Below are positions 1 to 8,516 of a stretch of DNA of 64,000 bases, piece by piece. Position 1 is the first letter of the stretch, and each line of letters starts with the position of its first letter. The position numbers and the translations under genes are program-made. Below the pieces are notes generated by a model that searched no databases, had not been told where the DNA came from, and saw only the letters and a program-made list of their open reading frames with translations. Source of the DNA: Pseudomonas syringae pv. cilantro (lineage in GTDB: Bacteria > Pseudomonadota > Gammaproteobacteria > Pseudomonadales > Pseudomonadaceae); NCBI RefSeq assembly GCF_001293775.1, contig NZ_LGLN01000032.1, forward strand, positions 267,693-331,692. The letters are read 5' to 3'.

Positions 1-33
1 CTGGATGCCTTGCAGCACCTGAAAGGGTCATAA
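1..33 (+). CDS. 3' end of an unidentified upstream gene (partial)
   Basis: The first 33 bases form an open frame that ends LDALQHLKGS and TAA, so the window probably starts inside the last codons of a gene. Ten residues are too few to identify it. It lies 207 bases upstream of the aldehyde dehydrogenase on the same strand. By context it could belong to the same sugar-acid or hydroxyproline catabolic cluster, which is a guess. The 34-240 interval shows no other gene. Confidence 0.35.
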   Translation: MDALQHLKGS

Positions 34-294
34 AGTGTGTTCAGCATGAGCATGCCGGCCTCGTCGATAAGCTATAACAGCAATTGCAATGCGCTGAACA
101 ACCCCAGCCTGGCAGTTGCGTCGGCAGCGAATCAGGTTGTACGATGACTGCCCACTGATGAATACATTGATGCAGGTCTGCTTTGATAAGCCGCATCGAC
201 GACAAACCGCAAAGCAACTCGGCAACCCATAAAGGAGCGCATGGTCCGGACCTCTTCGGCGCCCGCCTCCCACTTCCAACAACAGGAGATACCG

Positions 295-1878
295 ATGCCT
301 AACATTCTCGGCCAGAACTTCATCGCAGGCGGCCGCAGTGCCCTCGGCCAAAGCCTGCAGAAGAGCCTGGATGCCACCACTGGTGAAGAATTGCCTTACA
401 GCTTTCACCAGGCCACCGACGGCGAAATCGACGCTGCTGCACTGGCAGCCAAAGCTGCATTTCCTGAGTTCCGTCAACTGAGCCCGGCCCGCCGTGCTGA
501 TTTCCTCGACGCCATTGCTGATGAACTGGACCAATTGGGTGACGATTTCGTCGCCATCGTTTGTCAGGAAACCGCCCTGCCTCAGGCGCGCATCCAGGGT
601 GAACGCGGTCGCACCAGCGGCCAGATGCGCTTGTTTGCCAAGGTCCTGCGACGCGGTGACTTCGTTGGTGCGCGCATCGACCTGGCGCTGCCGGATCGCA
701 AGCCGCTGCCGCGCGTTGACCTGCGCCAGTACCGCATCGGCGTCGGTCCGGTGGCTGTGTTCGGTGCCAGCAACTTCCCGCTGGCGTTCTCCACGGCCGG
801 GGGCGATACCGCCGCAGCACTGGCTGCCGGTTGCCCGGTGGTCTTCAAGGCGCACAGCGGTCACATGGCGACCGCCGATCTGGTGGCCAGTGCCATCATC
901 CGCGCGGCGGAACGCACGCAGATGCCAAAAGGCGTGTTCAACATGATCTTCGGTAACGGCGTTGGCGAAGGCCTGGTCAAGCACCCGGCCATTCAGGCCG
1001 TAGGCTTCACCGGCTCACTGAACGGCGGTAATGCGCTGTGCAAAATGGCTGCCGAACGTGCGCAGCCGATTCCGGTGTTTGCCGAGATGTCGAGCATCAA
1101 CCCGGTCGTGCTGCTGCCTGGCGCGTTGAAGGCGCGTGGCGAAACCGTGGCCAAGGAGCTGGCCGGCTCGGTAGTGATGGGTGCAGGCCAGTTCTGTACC
1201 AATCCGGGCGTGGTCATTGGCCTGCGCTCGCCTGAATTTTCGACGTTCGTCGAGCAATTGACCGAACAGATGGCCAGTCAGGCGCCGCAGACCATGCTCA
1301 ATGCTGGCGGTCTGCGCAGCTACAGCAAAGGTGTCGAGCATCTGCTGTCCCACTCTGGCGTGACCCACCTGGCCGGCAAGCCGCAAGAAGGCAAACAAGC
1401 TCAGGCGCAGCTGTTCAAGGCTGACGTCAGCCTACTGCTCAATGGCGATCAGCTGTTGCAGGAAGAAGTCTTCGGCCCGACCACGCTGATCATCGAGGTC
1501 GCGGATGACGCGCAGCTCAAGGATGCATTGCAAGCCCTGCGCGGCCAGCTGACAGCAACCGTGATCGGCGAACCGGCGGACCTGAGCCAGTACAGCTGGC
1601 TGCAACCGATTCTGGAAGAAAAAGTCGGCCGCATCCTGTTCAACGGCTACCCGACCGGTGTTGAAGTGTGCGAAGCCATGGTCCACGGCGGCCCGTACCC
1701 GGCGACCTCGGACGCGCGCGGCACGTCGGTGGGCACGTTGGCCATCGACCGCTTCCTGCGCCCGGTCTGCTATCAGAACCTGGCGGACAGCCAGTTGCCG
1801 CCTGCTCTGCAAAACGCCAACCCGCTGGGCCTGCGTCGTCTGGTCAACGGCGAGTGGAGCGATCAGCCTGTCTTGTAA
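295..1878 (+). CDS. Alpha-ketoglutarate semialdehyde dehydrogenase (NADP-type ALDH)
   Basis: A 527-residue aldehyde dehydrogenase that oxidises 2,5-dioxopentanoate to 2-oxoglutarate, the last step of glucarate/galactarate or hydroxyproline breakdown. The ALDH fold is complete: FGASNFPLAFS in the nucleotide-binding part, the general-base glutamate in FAEMSS (E264) and the catalytic cysteine in GAGQFCTNPG (C301). The start at 295 gives the family N-terminus MPNILGQNFIAGG and has CAGGAG in front. An in-frame ATG at 241 also has a strong AAAGGAG six bases upstream and would add 18 unconserved residues. A strong terminator follows. The family is clear; which pathway it serves here is not visible. 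Confidence 0.88.
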   Translation: MPNILGQNFIAGGRSALGQSLQKSLDATTGEELPYSFHQATDGEIDAAALAAKAAFPEFRQLSPARRADFLDAIADELDQLGDDFVAIVCQETALPQARIQGERGRTSGQMRLFAKVLRRGDFVGARIDLALPDRKPLPRVDLRQYRIGVGPVAVFGASNFPLAFSTAGGDTAAALAAGCPVVFKAHSGHMATADLVASAIIRAAERTQMPKGVFNMIFGNGVGEGLVKHPAIQAVGFTGSLNGGNALCKMAAERAQPIPVFAEMSSINPVVLLPGALKARGETVAKELAGSVVMGAGQFCTNPGVVIGLRSPEFSTFVEQLTEQMASQAPQTMLNAGGLRSYSKGVEHLLSHSGVTHLAGKPQEGKQAQAQLFKADVSLLLNGDQLLQEEVFGPTTLIIEVADDAQLKDALQALRGQLTATVIGEPADLSQYSWLQPILEEKVGRILFNGYPTGVEVCEAMVHGGPYPATSDARGTSVGTLAIDRFLRPVCYQNLADSQLPPALQNANPLGLRRLVNGEWSDQPVL

Positions 1879-1910
1879 TCGCTGGCCTGTAGCCTCTGAA
1901 ATGACAAAAG

Positions 1911-1942
1911 ACGCCACCCGATGAGGGTGGCGTTTTTTTTTC
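1911..1942 (+). terminator. Intrinsic terminator after the aldehyde dehydrogenase
   Basis: A perfect 9-bp stem, ACGCCACCC paired with GGGTGGCGT, with the loop GATGA, followed by about ten T residues. It lies 33 bases after the stop codon. Confidence 0.9.
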
Positions 1943-2326
1943 AAAAAAATACGCCTGGGCTGAATGAAAAATATTTGTGCTTTTGTGCGCACAGTCGCGT
2001 GAAACAGCCCCCTTTTTGCCCTCTGGCCGCAGCACCATAGAAGTGCAATTCACAGGCTGTTCATAAATTAACCACACAGCTGTAAGCCACGTGTAACAAG
2101 GGTTTCAAAAAGTTACCCACAGACATACCCACGATTTCCGTGGACAACTTTTCACTGATTCCGGAACTTAAAAACCCTGAGCAGTGCAAGCGTAAATTTT
2201 TTGGCGAGCGTCGAAATCTGTGTCGCGCAGAGAGACAGCGCTTTGACATATGCTTAGGCCTGATTGACTGTTGATGGGAAAAACCCATCCCCCTGAAATG
2301 GTTGCTTTTTTCGAGGTGCGCAGCAA
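1943..2326. other. Intergenic stretch, no gene seen
   Basis: 384 AT-rich bases between the terminator and solA. No convincing coding frame is visible. It contains three 9-mers that resemble DnaA boxes: TTAACCACA at 2068-2076, TTACCCACA at 2113-2121 and CGTGGACAA at 2139-2147 (opposite strand). None matches the consensus exactly. The solA promoter must lie here but no clear -35/-10 pair was found. Confidence 0.5.
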
Positions 2327-3502
2327 ATGGAACAGCGTTGCAAGGTGGCCGTGCTTGGCCTGGGTGCCATGGGTGCGGCCACTGTCTATCAACTGGCCAG
2401 GGCCGGAATCGATGTCATCGGCATTGATCGACATGATCCGCCGCATACGTATGGCTCCAGCCATGGTGATACGCGCATCACCCGCCTGTCAGTGGGTGAA
2501 GGTCCGCAGTATCTGCCGCTGGTACGCCGTTCGCATGACATCTGGCGTGAGCTGGAGGCGCTGACCGGTGAATCACTGTTCGAGCAGTGCGGAGTGCTGG
2601 TGATGACGTCCAGCCCGAGTTACGACCCCGCGGACAGCAAAGACTTCACCCACATGACCATCGCGCTGGCCCGTGCGTATGGCGTTGAGCACGAGGTCCT
2701 CGATGCGGCCGCCATCCGCGAACGCTTCCCGCAGTTCTCCCCCGTGCTGGACACCGCCATCGGCTACTTTGAACCGGCAGGCGGCTTTGTCCGACCCGAG
2801 CGCTGCATCGCTGCGCAACTCAAGCTGGCCAGGCAGCACGGCGCGCGACTGCTGACCGGTGAGACGGTCTTGCAGTTGCAGAACCACGGTGAACAGGTGC
2901 AGATAACCACTGACCAGCGCGCGATCATTGCCGACAAGGTGGTGGTCAGCGCCGGCATGTGGTCGTCTGAACTGCTGGGCGCCCCTTTCAGCGATTTGCT
3001 CAGGGTCTGTCGGCAAAAGCTGTTCTGGTTCGGGTTACAGGAAGACGCGCGCTTCGCACCGGCCTCGCCGAGCTTCATCCTGACTCACGGGCCGGGCGAG
3101 GTTGAAGTCAGCTACGGCTTTCCGCCCCTGCCCGGCGAACACAGCATGAAAATCGCCACTGAACAGTACCAGGACGTGTCGATGCCGGGCACGCTGGATC
3201 GCACCATTTCGACGCGGGAGGAACAGGAAATGTTTCGGACCCAGGTACAGGGAAAGGTCGCCGGACTTACGCCGACGGTGGTCAAGTCATCGGTGTGTAC
3301 CTATACCGTCACGCCGGATTACCACTTCATCATTGACGAGCATCCGCACCTGAAAAACGTGACCGTGGTCTCAGCCTGCTCCGGCCATGGCTTCAAACAC
3401 TCGGCCGGACTCGGGCTGGCGCTGGCGCAGCGCTGCATTCACGGCGAGAGCGAGGCAGACCTTTCGGCCTTCTCGCTGCAACGCTTCGCCACAACGGTGT
3501 AA
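2327..3502 (+). CDS. solA: N-methyl-L-tryptophan / sarcosine oxidase family flavoenzyme
   Basis: A 391-residue monomeric amine oxidase of the MTOX/MSOX family, which oxidatively demethylates N-methyl amino acids to give formaldehyde and hydrogen peroxide. The N-terminal Rossmann motif GLGAMG lies at residues 11-16. The TPDYHFIIDEHP block has the usual covalent-flavin cysteine just before it (C324, in SSVCTYTVTPD), and the SGHGFKHS motif follows near residue 352. Length fits the family (370-390). The start is an ATG shortly after GAGGTGCGC. The gene stands alone and converges on aprF with only 9 bases between stops. The true substrate is unknown; MTOX versus other N-methyl amino acids cannot be settled by eye. 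Confidence 0.82.
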   Translation: MEQRCKVAVLGLGAMGAATVYQLARAGIDVIGIDRHDPPHTYGSSHGDTRITRLSVGEGPQYLPLVRRSHDIWRELEALTGESLFEQCGVLVMTSSPSYDPADSKDFTHMTIALARAYGVEHEVLDAAAIRERFPQFSPVLDTAIGYFEPAGGFVRPERCIAAQLKLARQHGARLLTGETVLQLQNHGEQVQITTDQRAIIADKVVVSAGMWSSELLGAPFSDLLRVCRQKLFWFGLQEDARFAPASPSFILTHGPGEVEVSYGFPPLPGEHSMKIATEQYQDVSMPGTLDRTISTREEQEMFRTQVQGKVAGLTPTVVKSSVCTYTVTPDYHFIIDEHPHLKNVTVVSACSGHGFKHSAGLGLALAQRCIHGESEADLSAFSLQRFATTV

Positions 3503-3511
3503 CCCGCGCGC

Positions 3512-4873
3512 TCAACGCGCCAGCACGAACGCTTCGTCGATACGTGCCAGGTCGGTGTCGCGCAAGGTGCCCGCGTAGTAATGCAGCTTGATCCAGGCCA
3601 TCAAGTAGTCATAGCGGGTCTTTGCCAGGTCGCGCCGGGTGCTGTAAAGCTGCTGCTCGGCGTTGAGCGCATCCAGATTGACGCGCTCGCCGCCGAGAAT
3701 GCTCTGCCGCGTGGACTCGACCAGCGCCTGCGCCGAGACCAGCGCTTTTTGATAAGCCCGCAGCTTGCTCACACCCGACGCGCAGGCATTGAACTGCCGC
3801 CGTACCTCGATCAGGGTTTCGCGAGTCTTGCCCTCCAGCTCGTATTCGGCCTGCTCACGCTTGCTGTTGGCCTGACGCACCGAGGCACTGGTACCGCCCC
3901 CGGCGTACAGCGGCAGGCTGAGTTCGATGCCGACGGTGTTGGTGTCGTAGCGCTGATTGTAGGTATTGCCGCTGTCGGACTCGTTCTGACGAATGCTCGC
4001 GTAAGCATTGACCGTCGGCAGATGACCGGCGCGATTGCGCTCCACCTCATACCGCGCCACTTCCAGCGACTGACGCTGCGACGCCAGAATCGGGCTGTTG
4101 GCCAAGGCCAGTGCATGCCATTCGGTATAACTGGAGGGTGCCAGCACCAAAGCCTGAAAACTGTCCTTCAGCGGCTCCAGCCGAGCGACGTCAATGCCCG
4201 GTTCACCCAACAACGCGCCAAGCTCGCGCAAGGCCGCATCCTGCTCGTCAGTCGCTTCGATCTGCTCGGCAATCGCCAGCTCATTGCGCGATTCCGCTTC
4301 GAGAATATCGGTGCGTGTGCCCTCACCCTGCTGAAACATCTGCCGGTTCTGCGCAAACTGACGCTCGAAGGCCTGTTGTTTGGCGCGGGCGATGTTGATC
4401 TGGTCCTGAGCGAACAAGGCCTGGGTGTACAACGTCAGGACCCGCACCAGCAATTCCTGACTCTTGCTGCGGAAGGTCTCGTCGGCAAACAGCGCCTGAG
4501 CAACGCCCTTGCGGTAATTGGCGTATGCCTCGTAGTCGATCAGCGGCTGCTGAATCGTCAGGCTCGAACCGAAGCTGTTGTAATGGCGATGATCCGTGGT
4601 GTCTTCGCGCCCGCCCTTGAGGGTGGCTTTGGAATCGTTGCGACCCTTGTTGTAGGTATACGAAACACGAGGCAACAGGCCGGCACGCCCGATGATGCGG
4701 TTTTCCAGCCCTGCGTCACGCTCCTTGATCGCGCCGAGGAAGGTCGGATCGTTGCGCAGCGCCAGCGCGTAGACCTCGAACGGGCCCATTGCATGGCTGG
4801 CGGGAACCGCACCCAGCAACCCGCCCAGCAAAATGGCCGTCAGCAAAGCGGCTTTCAGAGGATAAGCAGACAT
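3512..4873 (-). CDS. aprF: AprF, TolC-family outer membrane channel of the alkaline protease exporter
   Basis: A 453-residue outer membrane factor that forms the exit duct of the type I secretion system. It starts with a Sec signal peptide (MSAYPLKAALLTAILLGG, cleavage expected after SHA, about residue 28). The rest has the two-fold TolC layout of long helices and short strands, for example GLLPRVSYTY in the first half and GIELSLPLYAGG in the second. Length matches AprF-type proteins. It is the last gene of the minus-strand apr operon and starts one base after the aprE stop, so translation is probably coupled. Family assignment is secure and operon context supports the name. Confidence 0.92.
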   Translation of the reverse strand: MSAYPLKAALLTAILLGGLLGAVPASHAMGPFEVYALALRNDPTFLGAIKERDAGLENRIIGRAGLLPRVSYTYNKGRNDSKATLKGGREDTTDHRHYNSFGSSLTIQQPLIDYEAYANYRKGVAQALFADETFRSKSQELLVRVLTLYTQALFAQDQINIARAKQQAFERQFAQNRQMFQQGEGTRTDILEAESRNELAIAEQIEATDEQDAALRELGALLGEPGIDVARLEPLKDSFQALVLAPSSYTEWHALALANSPILASQRQSLEVARYEVERNRAGHLPTVNAYASIRQNESDSGNTYNQRYDTNTVGIELSLPLYAGGGTSASVRQANSKREQAEYELEGKTRETLIEVRRQFNACASGVSKLRAYQKALVSAQALVESTRQSILGGERVNLDALNAEQQLYSTRRDLAKTRYDYLMAWIKLHYYAGTLRDTDLARIDEAFVLAR

Positions 4874-4874
4874 T

Positions 4875-6212
4875 CTATTCCTCCGTCAACGCGGAGCCGG
4901 CACGGTCCAGCAACGGTTTGAACAGATAATTGAGCAGCGAGCGTTCGCCCGTGCGCACGAACATTTCAGCCGGCATACCCGGCTTGATCACCAGACCGTT
5001 GAGTTTTTCCAGCGCCGCATCGCCAACCGAGGTGCGTAATACGTAATACGGCTGGCCGGTTTTTTCGTCCTGCATCTGGTCAGCGGAAATCAGGCTCACC
5101 TCACCGGACACCCTCGGGGTGCGGCTCTGATTGAACGCCGTGAACAAAATATCCACCGGCAAGTGGCTGGCGACCTTATCGATCAACTGCACCGGCAAGC
5201 GCCCTTCGACCTCTAGACGGGTGCCTTGCGGAACGATTTCCAGCAGCGTTTCGCCAGCACGAACCACCGCGCCTTCGGTGTGCACGCCCAGGTTGACGGC
5301 GATGCCATCGGCAGGCGCCAGAATTGCGCTGTGCTGCAAGCTAAAACCCGCAGAGGCCAGTTGCTGCTCAAGCGTCAGCGCCTTGACCTGCGCGTCGGCC
5401 CATTGGCTGCGCACCTCTTTCTGATACTCCTCGCGCTGCTGCTGCAGACGCAGCCGCGACTCGATGATCGACTGCTCGATTCGCCCGGTTTCGCCCGCGT
5501 TCTGAGCCAGGTCCTGCTGCACCTGCGACAACTGACGCTGAAATTCCAGCAGCCGGTTGCTCGGGATAAAACCGTTTTGCGCCAGGGGCTGCAGGTTGCT
5601 CAACTGCTGGCGCAGCGAGTCGGCCTGGGCCTGCAGGTCCAGACGCGCCCGGCGCATGCCCTTGAGTTGCAGCCCGGCACCTTCGATGCTCGCCTGCAAA
5701 CCCGATTGCTCACGCGCCAGGGCCTGTCGACGACTGCTGAACAATTGCCGCTGCCCTTCAAGCACCAACGCCAATCGTGGATCGGGGTCTTGCCCTTGCC
5801 CGGCGGCGATCAGTTCTGCGGGGAAGTTGATCTCATTCAGGTTGTCGCGCTCGCTCTGCCAACGGGCCAGACTCGCCCACGCCATTCGGTATTGAGCGCG
5901 TAACGACTGCACATCGGCTTCGACCTGCGTCTGATCGAGGCGAAACAGCGGTTCGCCTTCTTTTACCAGCTGGCCTTCGCTGACGAGAATTTTGCTCACC
6001 ACGCCGCCATCCAGCGACTGCACGGCCTTGCGTTTGCCCGAGACCACCACCGTCCCTTGCACGGCGATGCCTTGATCCAGCGGTGCCAGACTTGCCCAGA
6101 GAAAAAAGCTGCCCGCCCCTGCCAGCATCAGAATCCAGCCTGCGCGGACGAAAAACTGCACGCCGCGTTCCTTGCCCGGCACGGCGTAATGATTGTCGAG
6201 AGAGCGGCTCAT
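4875..6212 (-). CDS. aprE: AprE, membrane-fusion (HlyD-family) subunit of the protease exporter
   Basis: A 445-residue periplasmic adaptor that links the ABC transporter to the TolC-like channel. It has a short cytoplasmic N-terminus, one membrane helix at about residues 24-45 (GWILMLAGAGSFFLWASLAP), the lipoyl-type half motif VQSLDGGVVSKILVSEGQ, a long coiled-coil hairpin (about 100-290) and the HlyD C-terminal motif near VIKPGMPAEMFV. Its ATG sits in the sequence ATGA, the overlap usually shared with the stop of aprD. In this sequence the aprD frame does not use that TGA. Confidence 0.93.
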   Translation of the reverse strand: MSRSLDNHYAVPGKERGVQFFVRAGWILMLAGAGSFFLWASLAPLDQGIAVQGTVVVSGKRKAVQSLDGGVVSKILVSEGQLVKEGEPLFRLDQTQVEADVQSLRAQYRMAWASLARWQSERDNLNEINFPAELIAAGQGQDPDPRLALVLEGQRQLFSSRRQALAREQSGLQASIEGAGLQLKGMRRARLDLQAQADSLRQQLSNLQPLAQNGFIPSNRLLEFQRQLSQVQQDLAQNAGETGRIEQSIIESRLRLQQQREEYQKEVRSQWADAQVKALTLEQQLASAGFSLQHSAILAPADGIAVNLGVHTEGAVVRAGETLLEIVPQGTRLEVEGRLPVQLIDKVASHLPVDILFTAFNQSRTPRVSGEVSLISADQMQDEKTGQPYYVLRTSVGDAALEKLNGLVIKPGMPAEMFVRTGERSLLNYLFKPLLDRAGSALTEE

Positions 6213-7995
6213 ACGTCTGCCTGTTCTGGGCGCCGTACTGGCGGCTCATGGAAATCCCGGTCGGCACCGGGCGGGGTTGCGGTTGTTGCTCGGCGGTTTG
6301 CGCCTGCGATGCCTGCCCCGACAGCGCCTGAAGGATTTGCGCCGTTGGCCCGAAGGCCTGCATGCGACCTTCGCTCAGTACCAGCAGACGATCGGTCTGA
6401 GTCAATGAAGGCGTACGGTGAGTCACGAGCACCACCGTACAACCTCGGGCCTTGAGCTCACCGATTGCCTGAGTGAGCGCCGCTTCGCCAGCGGCATCCA
6501 GATTGGAGTTGGGTTCATCCAGCACCACCAGTCGTGGTTCGCCATATAACGCCCGAGCCAACGCAACGCGCTGTTTCTGGCCGCCAGACAAGCCGCCACC
6601 ATCATCGCTCAGGCGCGTGTCGTAACCTTGCGGCAAGCGCAGAATCAGCTCATGCACACCCGCCAGTCGCGCAGCAGCCACCACCGCGGCCCCGTCGTCA
6701 TCACGGAAACGCGCAATATTCTCGGCCACGGTGCCACTGAACAGTTCGATGTCCTGCGGCAAATAACCAATGTAGGGCCCAAGTGCCTCGCGGTCCCAGC
6801 GATGCATGTCGGCACCGTCCAGCCGCACTGTGCCGCCGAGCACTGGCCACACCCCCACCAGCACTCGAGCGAGGGTCGACTTGCCAGAGCCGGACGCGCC
6901 CAGCACGCCAAGCACCTCCCCGGCCTGTAACTGAAAACTCACCTGTTGCACCGTCGGCGAGGTTCTGCCCGGAGGTGCGGCGCTGACCTGCTCTGCGGTG
7001 ATCTGACCGCGCGGTGCCGGCAGCGGCATGCGCGGCGCAGGTTCGGCGTAAGTCTTGAGCAACTGATCGAGGCGCCCGTAAGCCAGGCGTGCGGAACTCC
7101 ACTGTTTCCAGACGGCAATCAACTGATCGATGGGACTCAGAACGCGTCCCATCAGGATCGAACCGGCGATCATCATTCCGGCCGTCATGTCGCCACGGAT
7201 CACCAGCAGTGCGCCCAGCCCCAGGACCAGCGATTGCAGACACAGGCGCAGCGCTTTGCTGATCGAGCTGATCACCGCGCCGGTGTCGCTGGCGCGGTTC
7301 TGCAGCGCCAGAAAGCGCCCGTGCACAGAGAACCAGCGACGTCGCAATGCCTCCAGCATGCCCATGGCCTGAATGGCCTCGGCCTGTTGCAGGTGGCGAG
7401 TTGCCAATTGCGCAGACTGCTGCGAATAGCCACTGGCCTCGGCCAACGGCTTACGGGTCAGCCATTCATTCAGGTACGCCAGCGCGACCAGCAGCACCGT
7501 GCCGACACTGGCCAGCAGGCCCAGCCAGGGATCGAACAGAAAAATCACCGCCAGATAAATGGGAAACCAGGGGGCGTCAAAGAACGCAAACAACGCAGGG
7601 CCGGTGAGGAACTGGCGGATAAAGGTCAGATCACCGAGTGCCTGGCCGGCCTGACGCTGCCCGGCATGCAGATTGCTCTCGAACGCAGCCTGGTAGACAC
7701 GCAGATTGAAACGCTTCTCCAGCTCGCTGCCGATGCGGATGACCACGAAGCTGCGGATCATTTCCAGCAAGCCGATAAACGCAAAGAATCCGACCACCAT
7801 CAGGGTCAGCATGGCCAGTGTGGTCTGATTCTGCGAGGTCAACACACGGTCATAGACCTGCAACATGTAAATCGATGGAGCAAGCATCAACACATTGATC
7901 AGCGCGGTAAAACAACCGACGCCGATCAACGCGCTCTTGTAATCTGCCAGCGCTTTATAAAGCGGCGGCTGGGCGCTATGGGGCAAGGCACTCAT
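5833..7995 (-). CDS. aprD: AprD, type I secretion ABC transporter, apparently frameshifted near its 3' end
   Basis: The inner-membrane ATPase/permease that powers export of AprA. The start at 7995 (MSALPHSAQPP) has AAGGAACG upstream; an upstream in-frame ATG at 8034 looks spurious. A six-helix membrane domain (about 20-300) precedes the ATPase domain, with Walker A GASGSGKST (about 368), signature LSGGQKQR and Walker B VVLDEP (about 491). The recognisable protein ends at about SMSRQYGAQ, residue 590. A TGA at 6209-6211 that overlaps the aprE ATG would give about 595 residues, the usual AprD size, but it is out of frame by one base. As written the frame instead continues to 5833 (720 residues) with an arginine-rich tail inside aprE. 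A single-base deletion near 6213-6235, or a sequencing error, explains this best. Confidence 0.85.
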   Translation of the reverse strand: MSALPHSAQPPLYKALADYKSALIGVGCFTALINVLMLAPSIYMLQVYDRVLTSQNQTTLAMLTLMVVGFFAFIGLLEMIRSFVVIRIGSELEKRFNLRVYQAAFESNLHAGQRQAGQALGDLTFIRQFLTGPALFAFFDAPWFPIYLAVIFLFDPWLGLLASVGTVLLVALAYLNEWLTRKPLAEASGYSQQSAQLATRHLQQAEAIQAMGMLEALRRRWFSVHGRFLALQNRASDTGAVISSISKALRLCLQSLVLGLGALLVIRGDMTAGMMIAGSILMGRVLSPIDQLIAVWKQWSSARLAYGRLDQLLKTYAEPAPRMPLPAPRGQITAEQVSAAPPGRTSPTVQQVSFQLQAGEVLGVLGASGSGKSTLARVLVGVWPVLGGTVRLDGADMHRWDREALGPYIGYLPQDIELFSGTVAENIARFRDDDGAAVVAAARLAGVHELILRLPQGYDTRLSDDGGGLSGGQKQRVALARALYGEPRLVVLDEPNSNLDAAGEAALTQAIGELKARGCTVVLVTHRTPSLTQTDRLLVLSEGRMQAFGPTAQILQALSGQASQAQTAEQQPQPRPVPTGISMSRQYGAQNRQTYEPLSRQSLRRAGQGTRRAVFRPRRLDSDAGRGGQLFSLGKSGTAGSRHRRARDGGGLGQTQGRAVAGWRRGEQNSRQRRPAGKRRRTAVSPRSDAGRSRCAVVTRSIPNGVGESGPLAERARQPE

Positions 7996-8075
7996 GGTCG
8001 TTCCTTGATGATCCTGCTTGTGACAGGGCGACATCCGTGATTTTTGTCAAATAACGCGTGTACGTCCGTAAATGC

Positions 8076-8459
8076 TTATTCGGCGAGCCGTCCAAGGATC
8101 AGCACTTCACCACCGGGCAAACGTGCTTCATAGCTCTGCGATCCTGTCCTGTTAAAGTGGACCAGGCGATTGCCTTCCTTGTCGGTGAGCGCCAGACCAT
8201 CCGGAGTCGGAAACCAGCCGTCAGGCACTTCGTGCAACCACTGCACTGCACACGCCAGATCACCACTCAGTTGCGGTACTTCGGTATTCAGATGAAGCTG
8301 GCAGGCATCTCCGGCTTTCCCTTGAACAGAAAGTTGCCACTTGCCGCTGAGCTCGGCGGGGTTGGGCAGTTTCAAACTCATGGCCATGCTTGCTCCAGAA
8401 ATCCCTGCCAGCAGCGCAAACGCAATTGGCACGATTCGAACAACGTGATTGATATTCAT
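8076..8459 (-). CDS. aprI: AprI, periplasmic inhibitor of alkaline protease
   Basis: A small Inh-family protein of 127 residues that binds the serralysin active site and protects the producing cell. A Sec signal peptide spans about residues 1-27 (MNINHVVRIVPIAFALLAG). The mature part has the family motifs LSGKWQLSV, two cysteines (CQLHL, LACAVQWL) that form the conserved disulfide, and DGLALTDKEGNRLVHF. The start could also be four codons earlier at 8471; neither ATG has a good ribosome site. It lies between the protease and the exporter genes, the order known in P. fluorescens-type clusters. Confidence 0.88.
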   Translation of the reverse strand: MNINHVVRIVPIAFALLAGISGASMAMSLKLPNPAELSGKWQLSVQGKAGDACQLHLNTEVPQLSGDLACAVQWLHEVPDGWFPTPDGLALTDKEGNRLVHFNRTGSQSYEARLPGGEVLILGRLAE

Positions 8460-8478
8460 GAAGGGGTACATTCCGGAT

Positions 8479-8505
8479 CATGGGCGGCAGAAAGAGCCGC
8501 CCATG
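8479..8505 (-). other. Strong hairpin between aprA and aprI
   Basis: A perfect 10-bp inverted repeat, CATGGGCGGC and GCCGCCCATG, with a 7-base loop, 12 bases after the aprA stop and 8 bases before the first possible aprI ATG. No T run follows, so it is unlikely to be a full terminator. It may protect the 3' end of the aprA message or reduce read-through and translation of the genes downstream. Confidence 0.7.
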
Positions 8506-8516
8506 AGTGTTACCGA

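Noticed and set aside
6213..6235. Programmed -1 ribosomal frameshifting at the aprD end
   Set aside because: No slippery heptamer of the X-XXY-YYZ type followed by a stem-loop was seen; a simple base loss explains the frame.
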